Assembly (NCBI GenBank): GCA_963821025.1
Contig: CAWGCG010000004.1
Location: 434,001 to 498,000, forward strand
Origin: WHSW01 sp963821025
Lineage (GTDB): Bacteria > Actinomycetota > Thermoleophilia > Solirubrobacterales > 70-9
Direction of reading: 5' to 3'
DNA length: 64,000 nucleotides
The position numbers were made by a program, and so were the translations under genes. A model generated the notes under the pieces. It had not been told where the DNA came from, did no database searches, and was given only the letters and a program-made list of their open reading frames with translations. Positions 16,098 to 24,704 of the stretch are shown piece after piece. Numbering within the stretch: position 1 is the first letter of the stretch; each line of letters starts with the position of its first letter.

Positions 16098-16775
16098 TCA
16101 GCCGAGCTCGGCGACCGCGATCCGGACGGTGAACGGAACGCACCAGAGGATGACGTTCGAATAGCGGTGCAGATCGGCGTCGGCGGGGATCTCGTACTGC
16201 TGATCGCCCACGTTGCCCTTGAGCCCACCGAGCTCGATCCGGTCCGAGACGTCGTCGCCGGCGGCGCTGAGGAAGACCTCGACGTCGACGCCCGGATCGA
16301 CGTCGAACTCGGTGAAGGTGAGCAACCGCCGCCCATCGCGCTGCTCGATCACGGTTGCCGCGCCGATTGCGGAGTGCCCGTCGGCCCCGGCGAACCGGCC
16401 CCTGGCGAGCTCGACCGGTTTCGGTGCCTGGTGCTCCCCGGCCACGCCGCCGGCCAGCGCGCGCAGGCGCTGCTCGGCAGTTGCGCGCGTCGCAGCCATC
16501 GCGACGTCCTCGTCGACAACCATGTCGCGAAAACCGATCAGGTAGCCGATCGCAAGCGTCCCGACGAGCATCGCGGCGTAGGTGCCGAGCGTTGCGAGGC
16601 GGGTTCGCGGGTGTCGCCACGCGTAGACGGCGACGCCGATCGCGACGACCGCGAACCAGGCGCCGACGAGGAGGATCGCGGCCCAGCGCGTCTCGGCGAC
16701 CCAACGCTGGAGGACCAGCATCCCGACCCCGAGTGTCGCGGCCACCACCAGCGCACAGACCAGCATGCGTCGCAT
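16098..16775 (-). CDS. Membrane protein with C-terminal DM13 domain
   Basis: A 225-residue protein with three N-terminal hydrophobic helices (MLVCALVVAATLGVGMLVL, AAILLVGAWFAVVAIGVAVY, AMLVGTLAIGYLIGF), then an extracytoplasmic domain of about 110 residues. That domain reads like DM13: ARGRFAGADGHSAIGAATV, FDVDPGVDVEVFLSA, and the conserved Cys in SNVILWCVPFTVRIAVAEL at the very end. DM13 is proposed to be a redox or extracellular-matrix module. Start ATG 16775 (MRRML); a second ATG lies 9 bases on. It sits between purL and purF, 29 bases after purL, and is likely in the same transcript. Confidence 0.8.
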   Translation of the reverse strand: MRRMLVCALVVAATLGVGMLVLQRWVAETRWAAILLVGAWFAVVAIGVAVYAWRHPRTRLATLGTYAAMLVGTLAIGYLIGFRDMVVDEDVAMAATRATAEQRLRALAGGVAGEHQAPKPVELARGRFAGADGHSAIGAATVIEQRDGRRLLTFTEFDVDPGVDVEVFLSAAGDDVSDRIELGGLKGNVGDQQYEIPADADLHRYSNVILWCVPFTVRIAVAELG

Positions 16776-16804
16776 GCCCTGTGGTCGGCTCGCGCGTCGT
16801 TTCG

Positions 16805-19063
16805 TTACAGCGCCACTGGTTGCTCGAGCCGCTCGCCGAGCGAGCGCCAGGCGCGAGCGGCGTCGCCGAGGCCGACGTCGATGCTCGTCTCGGCGGCCTC
16901 GATCGCGATCCGTTGACCGCCGGCGCTGCCGACGACGAAGACGTCGACACCCGAGCCACCGAGCCCTTCGAGCGCGGAGCGCTCGCCGGCGATCAGGAAG
17001 CCGCCGGGCCCCTCGCCGAACAGCGCCGTCTCGCCGGAGCAGCCGCGGGCCTCGACCAGCTGATCGAGATCGGCCTCGATCCCGAGCTCGCCGGCGATCG
17101 CCATCTCGGCGACCGCGACCGCGACGCCGCCGTCGCTCAGATCGTGGGCGGCGCTCACAGCACCGGAGCGCACCGCCGCGCGAACCAGCGCGATCGCCGG
17201 CTCGACCTCGGCGATCGGCAGCGACGGCAGGCCGGGACCGAGCTCGCCGCGCAGCTTGGCCAGCTCCGAGCCCGCGAGCGAGGGGGAGAATGGTCCGCAG
17301 ATCGCGATCGAATCGCCGACTCCAGGGGCGAGGCCACCGGCGCGCTCGGGGTCGAGCAGCTCGCCGACCATGCCGACGACCGGGGTCGGGTAGATCGGGC
17401 CCTCGTCGGTCTCGTTGTAGAGCGAGACGTTGCCGCCGACGACGGGGATCCCGAGCGCTTCGCAGGCGTCGGCGAGCCCGCGGGTCGAGCGGTCGAGCTG
17501 CCAGGCGACGTGTGGCTTCTCGGGATTGGCGAAGTTGAGGCAGTTGGTCACCCCGAGCGGCTCGGCCCCGCTGCAGGCGAGGTTTTGGGCACATTCGAGC
17601 ACCGCCTCGACGGTCCCGGCGTAGGGATCGCAGGCGACCCGTCGGCCGTTGCCGTCGATCGAGACGGCGATCGTCGCCTCGGCCTCATGCAGATGAAGGA
17701 CAGCCGCGTCGGCGCTCTCGGGGCGGCGGATGGTGTGGGAGCCGACGATCGAGTCGTACTGCTCGAAGGCCCAGCGCTTGCTGGCGATGCTCGGGCTCCC
17801 CAGCAGCACCAGCAACGTCCCTCCCGCCTCCTCAACTTCGCCTCCGGGGGCGGCCGGGTCAGCCGATGGACTGAGTTGGCGCAGGGCGTCGGAGAGCGTT
17901 TCCTCGTTGCCGTAGATCCAGCCCTCGGGCTGCTCCGGCTCCAGGTCATAGAGCGGGCACTCGTCGACGAGCGCGGCGACCGGCATCTCGGCGACCACGT
18001 CGCTCCCGCGCAGCACCCGGAAGCTGCCCGAGGCGGTGACCTCGCCGATCGCCGTCGCGCCCGTCTCCCAGCGCTCGCACAGGGCGACGACGGCGTCGAC
18101 CTTCGCCGGCTCGACCACCGCCAGCATCCGCTCCTGGGACTCCGAGATCATGATCTCGAACGGCTCCATACCGGCCTCGCGTAAGGGCACCAGGCCGACG
18201 TCGATCTCGATCCCGACCCCGCCGGCCGAGGCCATCTCGCCCGCCGAGGAGGTCAAGCCGGCCGCGCCCAGGTCCTGAAGCGAGACCAAGAGCCCCTCGC
18301 CCAGCAGCTCGAGGCAGCACTCGAGCAGCTTCGACTCCTCGAACGGGTCACCGATCTGGACCGTCGGGCGCTTCGAGCCGTCGGCGCCCTCGAGCTCGGC
18401 CGAGGCGAGCACCGAGGCCCCGCCGATCCCGTCGCGCCCGGTGGAGGCGCCCATCAGCACGACCACGTTGCCGACCCCGGCGGCGGCCGCGCGCACCATC
18501 TCGTCGGCGCGCGCAAGTCCGACGCACATCGCGTTGACGAGGCAGTTGTGCTCGTAGGGGGGCTCGAAGTAGACCTCGCCGCCGACCGTCGGCACGCCGA
18601 TCGAGTTGCCGTAGTGGCCGATCCCGGCGACCACGTGGTCGAACAGGTAGCGCGAGCGCTCCGAGTCGAGCTCGCCGAAGCGCAGCGAGTCGAGCACCGC
18701 GATCGGCCGCGCGCCGAGCGCGAATACGTCGCGCAGGATGCCACCGACCCCGGTGGCGGCGCCCTGAAACGGCTCGACGGCGCTCGGGTGATTGTGGGAC
18801 TCGACCTTGAACGCGACCGCCCAGCCGTTGCCGACGGCGACCGCGCCGGCGTTCTCCCCGGGTCCCATGAGCACCCGCTCGCCCTCGGTCGGCAGCCGGC
18901 GCAGCAGCTTTCGCGAGTGCTTGTAGGCGCAATGCTCGGACCACAACAGGCTGAACATCGCCAACTCGACCTCGTTGGGCGCGCGCCCGAGCTTGGCGAC
19001 GATCAGCTCGTGCTCGGCGTCGGTGAGCCCGAGCTCGCGGTGCCTGGGGTCGGTCGGGCTCAC
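16805..19063 (-). CDS. purL: Phosphoribosylformylglycinamidine synthase, large subunit (small PurL)
   Basis: A 752-residue ATP-dependent FGAM synthase subunit of the three-part bacterial type that works with PurQ and PurS. The N-terminal region has MFSLLWSEHCAYKHSRKLL, then GENAGAVAVGNGWAVAFKVE and ESHNHPSAVEPFQGAATG, all active-site stretches. The second half repeats the fold: NLACSGAEPLGVTNCLNFA and AAHDLSDGGVAVAVAE. GTG 19063 gives VSPTDPRHRELGL. purS and purQ lie about 8.5 kb away in the same orientation rather than adjacent. Confidence 0.96.
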   Translation of the reverse strand: MSPTDPRHRELGLTDAEHELIVAKLGRAPNEVELAMFSLLWSEHCAYKHSRKLLRRLPTEGERVLMGPGENAGAVAVGNGWAVAFKVESHNHPSAVEPFQGAATGVGGILRDVFALGARPIAVLDSLRFGELDSERSRYLFDHVVAGIGHYGNSIGVPTVGGEVYFEPPYEHNCLVNAMCVGLARADEMVRAAAAGVGNVVVLMGASTGRDGIGGASVLASAELEGADGSKRPTVQIGDPFEESKLLECCLELLGEGLLVSLQDLGAAGLTSSAGEMASAGGVGIEIDVGLVPLREAGMEPFEIMISESQERMLAVVEPAKVDAVVALCERWETGATAIGEVTASGSFRVLRGSDVVAEMPVAALVDECPLYDLEPEQPEGWIYGNEETLSDALRQLSPSADPAAPGGEVEEAGGTLLVLLGSPSIASKRWAFEQYDSIVGSHTIRRPESADAAVLHLHEAEATIAVSIDGNGRRVACDPYAGTVEAVLECAQNLACSGAEPLGVTNCLNFANPEKPHVAWQLDRSTRGLADACEALGIPVVGGNVSLYNETDEGPIYPTPVVGMVGELLDPERAGGLAPGVGDSIAICGPFSPSLAGSELAKLRGELGPGLPSLPIAEVEPAIALVRAAVRSGAVSAAHDLSDGGVAVAVAEMAIAGELGIEADLDQLVEARGCSGETALFGEGPGGFLIAGERSALEGLGGSGVDVFVVGSAGGQRIAIEAAETSIDVGLGDAARAWRSLGERLEQPVAL

Positions 19064-19152
19064 GGCCGCGGAGTATCGCGATTGTGCACGTCGTCTTTCA
19101 TCGCGCCGACCCGACCGCTGCTTGGGGGCGGGTGGCGTGTTTCGATCAGGCG

Positions 19153-20325
19153 ATGGCAGCCTCGACCCCGATCCGCCGCCTGGCGCCGGCGCTTGCCGCG
19201 CTGGTGGCACTTGCTCTCGCTGCGGGCGCCGACGCGGGCAAGGAGCCGCCGAGGCCCGACCTGTCGACCTCTGGCAACGACTCGGAGCTGGTCAGGGCCG
19301 TCCCGATCACAACCACCGCTGGTGCCACCGAGCGGACCGCGCTCTCACTCGGCCCCGACCAGCTGCCGCGCCTCGCCGCCGGCGACCGCCTGCGGACCAG
19401 CGCCGAGGTCCAGGTCTCGACCACCTGCGTAGCTCCGAGCGAGCGCTGTGTCGGTCGCCGTTACGACTTCAACCCGACGATCAGGGGGCGGGTGGTGATG
19501 GCCGCGGGCCCCGAGCCCACCGACGCCTCGATTCCCCTCTCAGAGACCAAGCAGGTGCTGTGCAAGCAGCGCCGGCCGAACCGAAACCACCACTGCACGC
19601 TCGCGTTTCCCAACGTCGAGCTGCCGATCCTCGACCCGGGATCGCTCCCCTGCGCGGCCAACGCCTGCTATGCGAACCTGATCGTCGGCGCCTCGAGCAA
19701 GCGCGCCCAGCGCGGCAACCGCGTCGTCCTCGGCGCCGACCGCCCCGACGGCTCGGTAACCCAGGACAAGGCCCGGCTCAACGTGGTCCACGCACCCGGC
19801 GGGCTCGCGCCTCCGACCGAGCTCGCCGGCTCCGAGCTCGTCAACTCGACCCTGCCGCTGACCGAGGGCAAGAAGGAGAAGCGCCGGGTCGTCCACTCGC
19901 TCCCGATTCCAGCCCCGCGCAAGGGCGACGTGCTCGCCTTCGACGGCGGCTATCTGGCGAGCATCCGGCAGCTGCCCTTCAACACCTTCATCTCCTCGCG
20001 GGTGATCGTCGCCGAGACCCCGACCTCGACCGACCCGACCGGGGTGGCGCGCAGCGCCGTGCAGCTGCGCGGTGATGCCACCGAGGCAAACGGCTTCAAC
20101 TGCACCCAGGGCCCGAGCGGGTATCCGACCCCGTGCACGTCGGTCAAGGCCGGCGCGATCAGGATCACCCGCGATGCCCTCGACTCAGCCGGCGCCCCCG
20201 CGACGCTCTACCTGAACCTGGTCGCCTCGGCGAAGCCCCTGCTGCCGAAGGCGGTCAAGGGCACGCAGCTGGTCAACATTGCTGCGACCACCGGGCTGCA
20301 TTACTTCCGCTACCCCGGCGGCTGA
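19153..20325 (+). CDS. Secreted protein of unknown function
   Basis: A 390-residue protein with a Sec signal peptide (MAASTPIRRLAPALAALVA, cleavage predicted after AGADA). The mature part has no family I recognise. It has paired cysteines (VSTTCVAPSERCVG; QVLCKQRR and NHHCTLAF; SLPCAANACYANL; NGFNCTQG and TPCTSV), suggesting disulfide bonds, and beta-rich spacing. It ends GLHYFRYPGG. ATG 19153 was chosen because the signal peptide then has a normal n-region; the frame extends to 19084. It diverges from purL and its 3' end overlaps the convergent diguanylate cyclase gene by 16 bases. Confidence 0.7.
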   Translation: MAASTPIRRLAPALAALVALALAAGADAGKEPPRPDLSTSGNDSELVRAVPITTTAGATERTALSLGPDQLPRLAAGDRLRTSAEVQVSTTCVAPSERCVGRRYDFNPTIRGRVVMAAGPEPTDASIPLSETKQVLCKQRRPNRNHHCTLAFPNVELPILDPGSLPCAANACYANLIVGASSKRAQRGNRVVLGADRPDGSVTQDKARLNVVHAPGGLAPPTELAGSELVNSTLPLTEGKKEKRRVVHSLPIPAPRKGDVLAFDGGYLASIRQLPFNTFISSRVIVAETPTSTDPTGVARSAVQLRGDATEANGFNCTQGPSGYPTPCTSVKAGAIRITRDALDSAGAPATLYLNLVASAKPLLPKAVKGTQLVNIAATTGLHYFRYPGG

Positions 20326-21356
20326 GCGACAGACTCAGCGATCTCGGTCCGCCCGCGCCCGGCGCGCTTGGCCTTGTAGAGGGCCTGATCGGCGGCGTCC
20401 AGGAGCTCATCCGCGCTGGTCCCGTTGAGCGGCCAGGACGCGACCCCGGCTGACGACGAGACCGTGCTCCCGTGGACGGAGACCCCGGCGATCGCCGCCC
20501 GGGTCCGCTCGGCGGCCTCGCGCGCCTGCTCGGCGGCCCCGGCCGCGACGATCAGCGCGAATTCCTCGCCGCCGAACCGCGCGATCGCCTCGTCGGTGCG
20601 GACCGTCCCCCGCAGGCGCTCGCCGATCGCCCGTAGCGTCCGATCACCCTCGGTGTGGCCGTGGGTGTCGTTGATCGCCTTGAACCGGTCGATGTCGATC
20701 ATCACCACCGAGAGCCCGACGGTGGTCCGCTCGGCGCGGGCCAGCTCCGCATCGAGTCGCTCGAGGAAAGCGCGACGGTTGAGCAGCCCGGTCAGCGGGT
20801 CGGTCCGCGCTTGGGCGATCAGCAGCTCTCGCTGGCGCGCGGAGTTGTAGGCGAGCGCGGCGATCGTCGCGAAGCGCTCGATCACCTCGGCCTCGTGGGA
20901 GGAGAAGGTGACGTCCTCGCCCGTGCGATAGACGTTCAGCGCTCCGATCGTCTGCTCCTCCACCACCAGCGGCACGCAGACCAGCGACTCGGGCTCCTTG
21001 CGGGTTCCCGGCACGATCTTCGATCCAGGGTCGAGGTCGCTGCGGGTGACGTTGCTTGTCACACCCTGACGCAGGGTGCGTCCGGTGATCCCCTCCTCGA
21101 TCGGAAACGTCTCCGCCATCACCTCGTCGATCCAGTCGCCGTGCGCGAACACCGCAGCCAGCTTCGATCGGGTTGGATCGACCTCATAGACGACCAGGTC
21201 GTCGTGGGGGACCAGCTCGCCCAGGCGCCTCGCCATCCGGCCGAAGGTCTCGGCCAGGGAGTCGGCGGCGAGCACCGCGGCAGCCGCGTCCATCAGCGCC
21301 TCGAGCGTCGCCGCCGGGACATCCACCCTGCCGTGCTCGGTGCTCTGCTGTGCCAT
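20310..21356 (-). CDS. GAF domain diguanylate cyclase
   Basis: A 348-residue cytosolic signalling enzyme that would make cyclic di-GMP. A GAF sensor spans about residues 20-175 (LVPHDDLVVYEVDPTRSKLA, EPESLVCVPLVVEEQTIGAL). The GGDEF domain follows, beginning ARTDPLTGLLNRRAFLERLD, with active loop ARFGGEEFALIV. The inhibitory I-site position five residues before GGEEF reads RTDE rather than RxxD, so product inhibition may be altered. No membrane segment is present, so the input is likely an intracellular ligand or redox cue. It lies 83 bases downstream of the sulfotransferase run. Confidence 0.92.
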   Translation of the reverse strand: MAQQSTEHGRVDVPAATLEALMDAAAAVLAADSLAETFGRMARRLGELVPHDDLVVYEVDPTRSKLAAVFAHGDWIDEVMAETFPIEEGITGRTLRQGVTSNVTRSDLDPGSKIVPGTRKEPESLVCVPLVVEEQTIGALNVYRTGEDVTFSSHEAEVIERFATIAALAYNSARQRELLIAQARTDPLTGLLNRRAFLERLDAELARAERTTVGLSVVMIDIDRFKAINDTHGHTEGDRTLRAIGERLRGTVRTDEAIARFGGEEFALIVAAGAAEQAREAAERTRAAIAGVSVHGSTVSSSAGVASWPLNGTSADELLDAADQALYKAKRAGRGRTEIAESVAQPPG

Positions 21357-21439
21357 GTCTCTCAAGCGCCTGCCCGACCACCCTCGGGTTCCAAGCGCCC
21401 CCTTGCATCGGTGGCGGTACGGCGAGGATATCCGCCCGC

Positions 21440-22438
21440 TCAGGCCGGTGCCAGGGCACCCTTCTCGCGGGCGCGCTCCTCGCCGGCCTCGCTGGCGAGC
21501 TCGTAGCCGAGCGTGATCAGCATGTCTCCGGCGACCGCCTCGTACTCGGCGACCTCCGCGGGCGTCATCCGTTCGCGCCACATCCCGATTCGATCCGAGC
21601 GCGGCGGCTCCCTGGCCAGCCGGTGGCTCTCGATCCGCGCCTCGGCAGGCTGATTGGGCCGATTCTTTCGCGGCAGCTCGCGTGCCTTCTCGGCAAGCCG
21701 GCCCTCGGCGCGCTCGTGGTAGCCGAGCATCACCGGATCGAACTCGAGCTCGATGAAATCGCAGACCCGCCGCAACACGCCCTCGGTGTCGCCGACCAGC
21801 TCCTCGAAGCGGATCTCCAGGTAGTGGTCGAGGTCCGGCGCCATCTTGCGCGCCTTGCGGATCCGGTTGCGCCACAGGCGGGCCGACTCTGCGTAGGTCT
21901 CGGGCCCCCAATTCATCCGCAGGTGCGAGAGCGAGACATCACGGCCGTCGCGAATGATGTGGATGAAACGCGCCTCCGGGAGCACCCGTTGGATCCGGCG
22001 CATCTCCTTCACGTACCCCGGGGTCTTGTCGCCGTAGCGGCTCTTACCCTCGCGCTCCGCATAGAGCATGTAGAAGGCGCGGATCGCGTCGGCGGCGGTC
22101 ACCGGGTCGAGCGCGTTGTAGCTCGCCCGCAGCTCGCTCGCCTCGAGGTGGAAGTCGCCCCACCGCTTGTGGTCGACGATCAGGTCGGCGAGCTCGTCAC
22201 CGCTGTGCTTGCGGCGCTCCTGCGCCTTGATCAGCTTCGGCACCCAGTGGGTCTCGCCGGGAATCGCGACATCCGGGTGGGAATCGAGCATCAGCCGCAG
22301 CAGGGTGGTGCCCGAGCGGGTGACGCCGCAGACGAAGGGGGCCGGCGACGGCTCCGGGCCGGTGGCGCGCAGGCGCCGCCCCGCGAGCACGATCTTGGCG
22401 CGATTGCGGTAGCGGTCGATCAGGTCGAGGACGCTCAT
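21440..22438 (-). CDS. PAPS-dependent sulfotransferase (Sulfotransfer_3 type), copy 1
   Basis: A 332-residue sulfotransferase. The 5'-phosphosulfate-binding loop FVCGVTRSGTTLLRLMLDSH lies near residue 38, preceding HPDVAIPGETHW. The 3'-phosphate-binding motif is FIHIIRDGRDVSLSHLRM, and a conserved YGDKTPGYV precedes it. The downstream EIRFEELVGDTEGVLRRVCDF block is shared by all members here. No signal peptide. It is the last gene of the twelve-gene run, 8 bases after a glycosyltransferase. The acceptor is likely a glycan or glycolipid, given the glycosyltransferase neighbours; this is inferred. Confidence 0.88.
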   Translation of the reverse strand: MSVLDLIDRYRNRAKIVLAGRRLRATGPEPSPAPFVCGVTRSGTTLLRLMLDSHPDVAIPGETHWVPKLIKAQERRKHSGDELADLIVDHKRWGDFHLEASELRASYNALDPVTAADAIRAFYMLYAEREGKSRYGDKTPGYVKEMRRIQRVLPEARFIHIIRDGRDVSLSHLRMNWGPETYAESARLWRNRIRKARKMAPDLDHYLEIRFEELVGDTEGVLRRVCDFIELEFDPVMLGYHERAEGRLAEKARELPRKNRPNQPAEARIESHRLAREPPRSDRIGMWRERMTPAEVAEYEAVAGDMLITLGYELASEAGEERAREKGALAPA

Positions 22439-22446
22439 GAAGCCAG

Positions 22447-23544
22447 TCAAGCTACCCGTTCGAGCAGTTCGCCGAACCCCCGGACGGTGTCCTCCCAGCG
22501 ACGCTCGGTGTCGCGAACTCGAACGGCTCCGGCTGCGAGCTCGGCGCGGGCGTCGTCGTCGCCGAGCCGCTCGATCGCGCCCCGCAGATCGGCGAGATCG
22601 GGCTCGAGCGCCGGGATCCCCGAACGCGCGGTGCCGTTCGGGCGCGAGCCGACCAGGAGCCCGTTGACGCGGTCGTGAATCGCCTCGTCCATCGGCGGGG
22701 CGGCGTTGGTGATCGCCGGCATGCCGAAGGCGATCGCCTCGTAGAGCGGCAAACCGAGCCCTTCCCAGCGCGAGGGCGAGAGGCAGACGTCGCAGGCGGC
22801 GAGCTCGCGCAGGTGCTCGCCGGTGGGCTGGTCGCCGAGCCGCAGCTCGATCCTCGGATCGCGCTCGGCTGCCTGCTCGGCCGCGCGGACCTGCTTGCGC
22901 TCGACCTGGGCCTTGACCACCAGCCGCAGCCGCTCGTCGCTCGTCCCCTCGAATGCCTCGAGCACGGGCTCGAGCGGCTTTCGGTGACCTAGAAAGCCTC
23001 CCGGAAACACGAACGTGACCGTCCCGCCACTCTCCCTGCTCCGTGCTCCCTGCTCCCCCGCCTCGATCAGCTCCGGATGACACCCCCAGCGCACGTACGG
23101 CGATTCGATCCCCATCTCGCCGTAGCGGGCCTGCTCGGCCCGGGTCAGCGAGAAGACCACGTCGAATGCCTCCCGCGCGCCCTCGACGTGCTCGGCGGCG
23201 AAGTGCTCCCAGACGAAGCGCCCGATCGTGCGCACGCCGCGCCGGCGCAGAGAGGCAAGCTCGGCGAACTGGTAGTTCTGGTCGCAGAAAACGGCGTCGA
23301 TCCGGTTGTCGGCGACCCAGGCGTCGTACTCCGCGGCGGTGATCTCATAGGACGAGCTCTCGGTCACCCCGGGCTGGTCCCAGACGTCGTCGCGATCGAG
23401 GGCCCCGGGCCGCGGACCGCGCTCCTTCTTCGGCCGCGCGAGGACGAAGGTCGGGTGGCCGAGCTGGTCGAGCGCCGAGCGCGTCTGGCGGCCGACCACG
23501 GGCTGGCCGCGGTTGAACCACTTGGTCACCAGACCCACCCGCAT
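22447..23544 (-). CDS. Glycosyltransferase family 4-like protein, copy 1
   Basis: A 365-residue GT-B glycosyltransferase. The N-terminal Rossmann half begins MRVGLVTKWFNRGQPVVGRQ and contains DQNYQFAELASLRRRGVRTI and GRFVWEHFAAEHVE. The nucleotide-sugar half has FPGGFLGHRKPLEPVLEAF and the donor-binding CLSPSRWEGLGLPLYEAIA, with the E-x7-E-like arrangement. About 60 per cent of positions appear shared with copy 2. The sequence coding EQGARSRESGG (23030-23059) is a heptamer-repeat insertion in the inter-domain linker. It lies between sulfotransferase copy 1 and glycosyltransferase copy 2. Donor and acceptor unknown. Confidence 0.87.
   Translation of the reverse strand: MRVGLVTKWFNRGQPVVGRQTRSALDQLGHPTFVLARPKKERGPRPGALDRDDVWDQPGVTESSSYEITAAEYDAWVADNRIDAVFCDQNYQFAELASLRRRGVRTIGRFVWEHFAAEHVEGAREAFDVVFSLTRAEQARYGEMGIESPYVRWGCHPELIEAGEQGARSRESGGTVTFVFPGGFLGHRKPLEPVLEAFEGTSDERLRLVVKAQVERKQVRAAEQAAERDPRIELRLGDQPTGEHLRELAACDVCLSPSRWEGLGLPLYEAIAFGMPAITNAAPPMDEAIHDRVNGLLVGSRPNGTARSGIPALEPDLADLRGAIERLGDDDARAELAAGAVRVRDTERRWEDTVRGFGELLERVA
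23030..23059. repeat. GGGAGCA-type heptamer repeat inside a glycosyltransferase gene
   Basis: About four degenerate heptamers (CTCCCTG, CTCCGTG, CTCCCTG, CTCCCCC on the + strand) lie in the linker between the two GT-B halves, read as EQGARSRES on the coding strand. The paralogous copy 2 gene has a different, non-repeat sequence at this point (ERAAGARQSS), so the repeat is an insertion or expansion specific to this copy. Confidence 0.7.
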
Positions 23545-23578
23545 CAAGGAGATCCGAGACTGGAACCCTGGCCCGAAG

Positions 23579-24664
23579 TCATTCCTCGAGCAGCCCCGCG
23601 AGCCCCTCGACCGTGCGCCGCCACCTGCGCTCGCCTTCGCGCAGCTCGATTGCCCCACCGCCGAGCCGGGCGCGTTCGCCATCGTCGCCGAGCCGCTCGA
23701 TCGCCTCGGTGAGCTGGCCGAAGTCCGGGTCGAAGGCTGGGACTCCCGAGCCTGCCTCGCCCCAGGGCACCGAATCGACGCAGGTCCCATTGACGCCGTC
23801 GAGGACGATCTCGTTCATCGGCGGCGAGTCGTTGGTAATCGACGGCATCCCGAACGCCACCGCCTCATAAAGCGGCAGCCCGAGGCCCTCCCAGCGCGAC
23901 GGAGAGAGGCAGACGTCGCAGCTCGCGAACTGGAGCAGGTGCTCGTCGGTCGGTCGGTCCTCGAGCTCGATCAGCACCCGTTCGTCGCCGCCCGCGGCCT
24001 GCTCCAGCTTGCCCGCCTTGCGGTCGACCTGACCGCGGATCAGCAGGCGGAACCGCGGGTCCGCGGTTCGCGTGAAGGCCTCGACGATCTCGGCAAACGG
24101 CTTGCGCTTGCCCATGAACGACCCCGGAACGTAGAAGCGCACCGTAACCGAGCTCTGCCTGGCACCCGCTGCCCGCTCAGCCACCTCGAGCAGCTCCGGG
24201 TGACACCCCCAAACCAACAGCGGGCTCTCGATCCCGAGGCCGCGATAACGCTCTTGCTCGGCGCGGGTGAATGAATAGATGACGTCGTATGCGCCCTTCG
24301 CGGGCTCGGCGTGCTCGGGGGCGAAGTGCTCCCAGACGAAGCGTCCGATCGTGCGAACACCGCGCTCGCGCAGCGCTGCGATCTCCTCGAACTGGTCGTT
24401 TTGATCGGTGAACACCGCAGCGAGCGAGTTCTCGGCTGCCCAGGCCGCGTACTCGCCAGCGGGGATGTCGGCCCCCGACGCCGCCGTGACTGCGGGCTGA
24501 TCCCAGACCGGGTCGTCGATCCGCTCGAGTTGTGCACGCGGCCCCTTACCCGGCTTCGCCAGGATGAAGGTCTCGTGGCCGAGCTCGTCGAGGGCGGAGC
24601 GGATGTAGCGTGAGACCACCGCCTGGCCGCTCGCAAACCACTTCGTGACCAGACCTATCCGCAT
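23579..24664 (-). CDS. Glycosyltransferase family 4-like protein, copy 2
   Basis: A 361-residue paralogue of copy 1 with the same landmarks in order: MRIGLVTKWFASGQAVVSRY, DQNDQFEEIAALRERGVRTI, GRFVWEHFAPEHAEPA, FYVPGSFMGKRKPFAEIVEA and CLSPSRWEGLGLPLYEAVA. The shared GRFVWEHF and WGCHPELLE stretches mark a distinct subfamily with copy 3 at 39321-40400. It is separated from copy 1 by 34 bases and from the upstream sulfotransferase by a 40-base spacer made of heptamer repeats. No membrane anchor. Substrates unknown. Confidence 0.87.
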   Translation of the reverse strand: MRIGLVTKWFASGQAVVSRYIRSALDELGHETFILAKPGKGPRAQLERIDDPVWDQPAVTAASGADIPAGEYAAWAAENSLAAVFTDQNDQFEEIAALRERGVRTIGRFVWEHFAPEHAEPAKGAYDVIYSFTRAEQERYRGLGIESPLLVWGCHPELLEVAERAAGARQSSVTVRFYVPGSFMGKRKPFAEIVEAFTRTADPRFRLLIRGQVDRKAGKLEQAAGGDERVLIELEDRPTDEHLLQFASCDVCLSPSRWEGLGLPLYEAVAFGMPSITNDSPPMNEIVLDGVNGTCVDSVPWGEAGSGVPAFDPDFGQLTEAIERLGDDGERARLGGGAIELREGERRWRRTVEGLAGLLEE

Positions 24665-24674
24665 GCCCCGGCCC

Positions 24675-24702
24675 AGTGGCGAGTGGCGAGTGGCGAGTGG
24701 CG
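24675..24702. repeat. Four perfect AGTGGCG heptamers between two genes
   Basis: Four exact tandem copies of AGTGGCG fill most of the 40-base spacer between the stop of sulfotransferase copy 2 (24705-24707) and the start of glycosyltransferase copy 2 (24664). The same heptamer family is embedded in recQ (13231-13300) and grpE (46881-46904). Confidence 0.92.
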
Positions 24703-24704
24703 AC

